Assembly (NCBI GenBank): GCA_025642075.2
Contig: JAODUO010000950.1
Span: 1 to 64,000 of the forward strand
Direction: 5' to 3'
Length of the DNA: 64,000 bases
DNA from: Ridgeia piscesae
Taxonomy: Eukaryota > Annelida > Polychaeta > Sabellida > Siboglinidae
Shown: piece after piece, positions 62,301-64,000 of the stretch
Layout of the letters: each line of letters starts with the position of its first letter
Position numbering within the stretch: position 1 is the first letter of the stretch
The notes under the pieces: model-generated
What the model was told of the DNA's origin: nothing
Seen by the model: only the letters and a program-made list of their open reading frames with translations
Databases searched by the model: none
Translations under genes and position numbers: made by a program

Positions 62301-63823
62301 GAAGCAGCAGGCTCGGGCACTACGGCTTCTCTTCACTATGATTGGCTACAGTTCTCACTATGAACAGGACTTCATCAACATGGATGGCTATGGCATGCTT
62401 GTCAAGATTCTACTCACATCGCGATGCATTGTGGGATATGACCTTCTGAAGGTGAGTGAACTTAAAGATTTGAAGATTATCACATGACTCAGTTCAGTAA
62501 TTTTATTTTTGACAGTGTAGTCGTTATGAAATATGTTCTTAAAAAATGGGTGATCTTGGCATATTCGCTTTGAATGAAGTTAGAAATATGTGTTTTTCTT
62601 TTCATACAAATGAAATGGGAAAGTTTCCATGCAGGATGAAAATCTTATTATGTGTATGTCAGTTTACATGTGTATAACGAAGTAAATATGCTATACAAAA
62701 TTAGCGACAAAGCAGAAACAATGATGCTAAATTTGAAAACGTTTCAACACAAGTCCACAGGGAAAGATTTGACAAGAACTGTCACTATAACAGCCACTAT
62801 ATTGAATGATTTACCATTTGACTCGCAGAAAAAGATACGATAATAATGTATTCAGTATATTGATATTATTTCGGTGCTGAGCTTCACTAATGTGCCTCCA
62901 GGTGTTACTCGACTGGTGCGTGTCGGAACCTGTGCTGCAGCGCCACCAAGGGGGCTATCGTGCAGTTATGAACACTTCGGCCCTGATCCGAGACGTGCAG
63001 CTCATTAACTGTGTCCTGCTGTGCTGGCGGTTGTGGGGCCGGGCAGACACCAGGGTGTGGCACGTGGGGCTACAGGCCCTAGCTGCCCTGGTCAGGGGTG
63101 ACCACCCGCATCGCGGCTTTAACGTTCAACAAATGCAGAATGTCCAGCTCGTCCACAAAATCACGATGATATTTCTCGTAAGTCCTACTACAGACACCCG
63201 GCGACTGCTGTCAATTGAATACCTTCTGTTGATGATAAGTTATGTGTGAAGTTTATGGTTGTTATTAATGTTTGTGACATTTTATTGTCTTGATTATTTA
63301 CTGACATTTTTATTGAATTGATGTATAAATATAAAAAGCAAAGGTTGTTAGCTTAGTTATAGGCAATAAGGTAATTATCTAAGTATCTTAGTTTAGTTTG
63401 TGATCAGTCTCTGATTAATCCTGAGGAATTGCATAAACCTAAAAACTTAATGCTCACCCATAGCATGATGGTTGAATAATTTAAACTTATGCCAGTAAGT
63501 AAGGTTAAACCTTTACATAACATAAGCATGGCTAAATAATAACAAAAACCTTCAGCGATTAATTAAATCAACCATCGTCATTGCAGACCTAACACTTGTA
63601 ATTATCTGTTATGCAATGTTTCAGGAGAGAATTCAAGATGGCTGCCCATCCCTCTCCCTGCCGCTCTGTCAGTCCTTGACCTCCATCATCCAGCAGCTGA
63701 TTGGTCACCCGCCTGACCTTCACGTTGTCATGCCGATCTGCGACTTCCTGTTGTTGGTTCATGCTGCAGCCAACACCTTTGTCTTCCACACACCCAGCAG
63801 CTTCTACTTCACAAACAAGTGGA
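26372..63823 (+). CDS. LYST: LYST, lysosomal trafficking regulator (N-terminal half, 19 exons)
   Basis: LYST is a very large cytosolic BEACH-family protein controlling the size and movement of lysosome-related organelles; loss causes Chediak-Higashi syndrome in people. Exons: 26372-26455, 29695-29774, 42870-43032, 46596-46722, 47543-50106, 50477-50653, 51271-51427, 52430-52641, 53604-53670, 54530-54639, 55208-55703, 56489-56651, 57043-57178, 57932-58109, 58607-58800, 59360-59626, 62278-62451, 62902-63177, 63625-63823. All phases join, about 1,941 codons, and the last exon ends in phase 1, so the gene continues. Diagnostic matches to vertebrate [12 protein letters not shown] (exon 3), [17 protein letters not shown] (exon 5), GLCCCLSP (exon 5), GYEAD (exon 7), ANLIFR and WQHLTLSY (exons 12-13), [15 protein letters not shown] (exon 16) and [11 protein letters not shown] (exon 17). 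The PH-BEACH domain and WD40 repeats must lie beyond the window. Exon 1 (MAGTHSQDG) is the least conserved and rests on frame and splice sites. Confidence 0.95.
27211..27385. repeat. (TG)n microsatellite with TTG interruptions
   Basis: A nearly pure TG run is broken by repeated GTTGTG and GGTGTG interruptions, as in an old array. Frames through it read as Cys-Val repeats and are not genes. Confidence 0.95.
28437..28735 (-). repeat. Possible degenerate interspersed repeat
   Basis: This block differs in base composition from its AT-rich surroundings. It ends, on the minus strand, in a G-rich stretch (GGGGGTTCGGGGGGCGGCG) followed by GTAAGCCTCCCG. A 102-codon frame lies across it, but no domain was recognised. 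The call rests only on composition and resemblance to repeat sequence. Confidence 0.3.
30507..30717. repeat. (GA)n purine-rich microsatellite
   Basis: About 210 bp are almost entirely purine on the plus strand, made of GAGAGA runs broken by GCGGAGA and GTGGAGA. Long homopurine tracts can form triplex DNA (general knowledge). Confidence 0.95.
31857..32150. repeat. (TA)n microsatellite with embedded GTATATACAGTG units
   Basis: A pure TA tract to about 31948 is followed by TA runs separated by ATATTATATGTATATACAGTG, present about three times with a spacing near 55 bp. Confidence 0.95.
34353..34644 (-). mobile_element. tRNA-derived SINE, copy A (minus strand)
   Basis: Read on the minus strand, the head is GTAGGTGGTCGCGCGGTAGA with an A-box-like GCGGTAGAGCG (34618-34628) and a B box GGTTCAATCCC (34582-34592). 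The body runs through ACATTTGCCTGTGTCTTTCG and CTCCTGCGTTAGCCC to about 34353. The same body is found at 40790-41075, so this is a mobile family rather than a tRNA gene. Confidence 0.8.
37837..38156. repeat. 24-bp minisatellite, 13 uninterrupted copies
   Basis: The unit is CAGGAATCCTTGTTTAGGAG plus GATG. Thirteen copies fill 37837-38148 exactly, then a partial copy follows. The only differences are G to C changes making CAGCAATCC in three copies. The near identity implies recent expansion. Frames of 112-144 codons through it are artefacts of the 24-nt period. Confidence 0.97.
38790..38818. repeat. Short (CA)n microsatellite
   Basis: About 14 CA units occur in LYST intron 2. Confidence 0.9.
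40790..41075 (+). mobile_element. tRNA-derived SINE, copy B (plus strand)
   Basis: The head has an A-box-like TGGTTGAGCG (40803-40812) and a B box GGTTCAATCCC (40838-40848). The body matches copy A at 34353-34644 along its length, with small deletions (for example the shorter CTGGCTTATGCC). Copy B ends near CCACATAAGAACCTAA. Together the two copies define a SINE family with an RNA polymerase III promoter and a body of about 220 bp. Confidence 0.8.
41883..42170. repeat. 48-bp minisatellite, six exact-length copies
   Basis: Six units start at 41883, 41931, 41979, 42027, 42075 and 42123. Each begins AGGACAGT(A/T)AC and ends CACTGACAGTG(C/T)TCT. Variants ACAGTTACAGG and ACATACCGTG recur in a pattern that suggests duplication of two or more units at a time. 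Confidence 0.95.
43871..43950. repeat. Perfect 40-bp tandem duplication
   Basis: The unit beginning AAGCTGTTGATTAAATAATT occurs twice without a mismatch. Confidence 0.95.
45608..46590. repeat. 51-bp minisatellite ending at the LYST exon 4 acceptor (~19 copies)
   Basis: The unit is CATCCCACAACCCAGTACAC, then CCAGTGTTTCTTC and a pyrimidine-rich tail (TCCATTTTTCTTCCCTG or TTCCGTGTTTCTTCCCTG). The last unit passes without a break into CCCAGTGTTTCTACCCACAG, the acceptor of exon 4 at 46596. A variant beginning ATGAATGTACATCCAG recurs near 45833, 46147 and 46361, showing a higher-order structure. Because 51 is a multiple of three, long stop-free frames (up to 388 codons) appear on both strands; they are not genes. 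Confidence 0.95.
47543..50106 (+). CDS. LYST: LYST giant exon 5 (2,564 nt, ~855 codons)
   Basis: This exon carries nearly half of the LYST protein visible here. It opens in phase 1 (G|GC, after exon 4 ends GAA G) and closes in phase 0 before GTAAGT. It includes Ser- and acid-rich linkers (near 47700-47880 and 48090-48220) and the segment [17 protein letters not shown] at about 48727. The cysteine-rich segment [12 protein letters not shown] follows at about 48985. Long helical stretches after that fit the armadillo/HEAT-like repeats expected in LYST. Human LYST also has one unusually large exon in its N-terminal part (recalled, not checked). Confidence 0.93.
50955..51125. repeat. AT-rich low-complexity tract in LYST intron 6
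   Basis: Runs of TATATA and AATTAATTAA with several short palindromes occur between exons 6 and 7. Confidence 0.8.
52642..53500 (+). repeat. 38/39-bp minisatellite made from LYST exon 8 end plus its 5' splice site (~22 copies)
   Basis: Exon 8 ends CACTCTACAGACAG|GTACAC at 52641. The following 860 bp repeat this junction: each unit reads CACAGTCCACAGTGCACCAC, then CACTCTACAGACAG and GTA. GT sites recur at 52681, 52719, 52757, 52796, 52834, 52873, 52912, 52950, 52989, 53027, 53066 and then every 39 bp to 53495 (one copy has GC at 53105). Five early units are 38 bp and the rest 39 bp. Relative to the first donor, only those at 52681, 52834, 52873 and 52912 keep the frame into exon 9. The plus-strand frame from exon 8 is open to 53625. 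Confidence 0.95.
54735..55035 (+). mobile_element. SINE with tRNA-like head and conserved core
   Basis: A B box GGTTTGAATCC stands at 54769-54779. It is followed by CTTGGGCAAGTTTTTCACTC, ACATTGCTCCAGTTCACTC and AAATGAGCACCTGGCT, a layout common to conserved-core SINEs of many animals. The tail TGCTATATAAGAACTTACC ends near 55035. The copy is diverged and sits in LYST intron 10. It differs from the other two SINE copies in this window. Confidence 0.65.
55208..58800 (+). CDS. LYST: LYST exons 11-15, concanavalin-A-like (lectin-fold) region
   Basis: Exons 55208-55703, 56489-56651, 57043-57178, 57932-58109 and 58607-58800 encode the region aligned with the ConA-like lectin-fold domain found upstream of PH-BEACH in BEACH proteins. 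Visible segments are [57 protein letters not shown] and [10 protein letters not shown], followed by FHLFALGPD. In BEACH proteins this fold is thought to bind partners, and no sugar-binding role is implied. Exon 14 contains a strong internal donor-like GAG|GTAAGT at 57968. Confidence 0.85.
56058..56371. repeat. (TA)n microsatellite in LYST intron 11
   Basis: About 310 bp of almost pure TA with ATAATA interruptions. Tyr-Ile frames through it are artefacts. Confidence 0.95.
57590..57931 (+). repeat. ~29-31-bp degenerate minisatellite ending at the LYST exon 14 acceptor
   Basis: About eleven units of the type GTGTGTCAACAGAAATG then TTTTCCCTGCA lead straight into TTTTCCCTGCAG|GTGTGT, the acceptor at 57931. 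Intact TGCAG copies also stand at 57621, 57683 and 57838, each preceded by a short pyrimidine run. The last two full units (AAATGAAATGTTTTCCCTGC) are nearly identical, so the array grew most recently next to the exon. Confidence 0.85.
59687..62061 (+). repeat. 29-bp minisatellite in LYST intron 16 (~82 copies, 2.4 kb)
   Basis: The unit is TGTGTTGGTGTACAGTTGTA plus CTACACGAC. It begins 60 bp after the exon 16 donor (59627). Most copies are identical apart from TATG/TGTG variants. Small indels accumulate after about 60450 and especially toward the right end, so the left half looks younger. None of the three forward frames contains a stop, so three overlapping frames of 503-836 codons appear; they are products of the array, not proteins. 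Confidence 0.97.
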
Positions 63824-64000
63824 GTGAGTCGAGATGTCTTTTTTATGCAACATAATAAAGTCGTGAATAAATTTACATTGTAATTTTTACACGATATCAT
63901 ATTGTTGTGATTGACCATACCTGCTTCCGTGACCAACTTTAGGCTTGGATAATAATTGTGGTGAAAAAGGTTTTGTGCATTATTTTTAAATGGCTGAATA

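Overview
The window is nuclear DNA of an animal. It has spliced genes with GT-AG introns, low gene density, LINE and SINE remnants, MITE-like elements and many micro- and minisatellites. The protein exons are clearly metazoan. Overall style fits a marine invertebrate, possibly a lophotrochozoan such as a mollusc, but no single feature here proves the phylum.

Layout. (1) 1-5970, minus strand: the first four exons of an arginase gene, cut by the left edge just at its first metal-ligand motif. (2) 5971-6312: a 342-bp divergent promoter with CCAAT and E2F-type elements. (3) 6313-18802, plus strand: a complete 15-exon MCM5 gene (733 codons plus stop) for a subunit of the replicative helicase. Its introns hold a 33-bp minisatellite, a pogo-like MITE and a second MITE-like element with TTAA ends. 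(4) 18803-22399: 3' UTR, intergenic DNA and a decayed non-LTR reverse transcriptase. (5) 22400-24146, minus strand: a divergent homeobox gene, probably two exons. (6) 24147-26371: intergenic DNA with a tetranucleotide repeat and an unassigned TATA-type core promoter. (7) 26372-63823 and beyond, plus strand: the N-terminal half of the lysosomal trafficking regulator LYST, a BEACH-family protein. Nineteen exons were joined with consistent phase, about 1,941 codons. The PH-BEACH and WD40 part lies past the right edge.

The most unusual feature is in LYST. Several tandem arrays sit on or against splice junctions. The last ~36 nt of exon 8 plus its 5' splice site are repeated about 22 times as 38/39-bp units in the next intron, and some copies keep frame. 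The acceptor of exon 14 lies at the end of an array that carries further TGCAG acceptor-like copies, one of them in frame. The acceptor of exon 4 terminates a ~1-kb array of 51-bp units. A 2.4-kb array of 29-bp units follows exon 16 by 60 bp and is open in all three forward frames. These arrays explain most of the very long uninterrupted reading frames in the window, which are not separate genes.

The genes do not form an obvious pathway. MCM5 and arginase share a short divergent promoter with cell-cycle elements; the homeobox gene and LYST also diverge, but over 2.2 kb.
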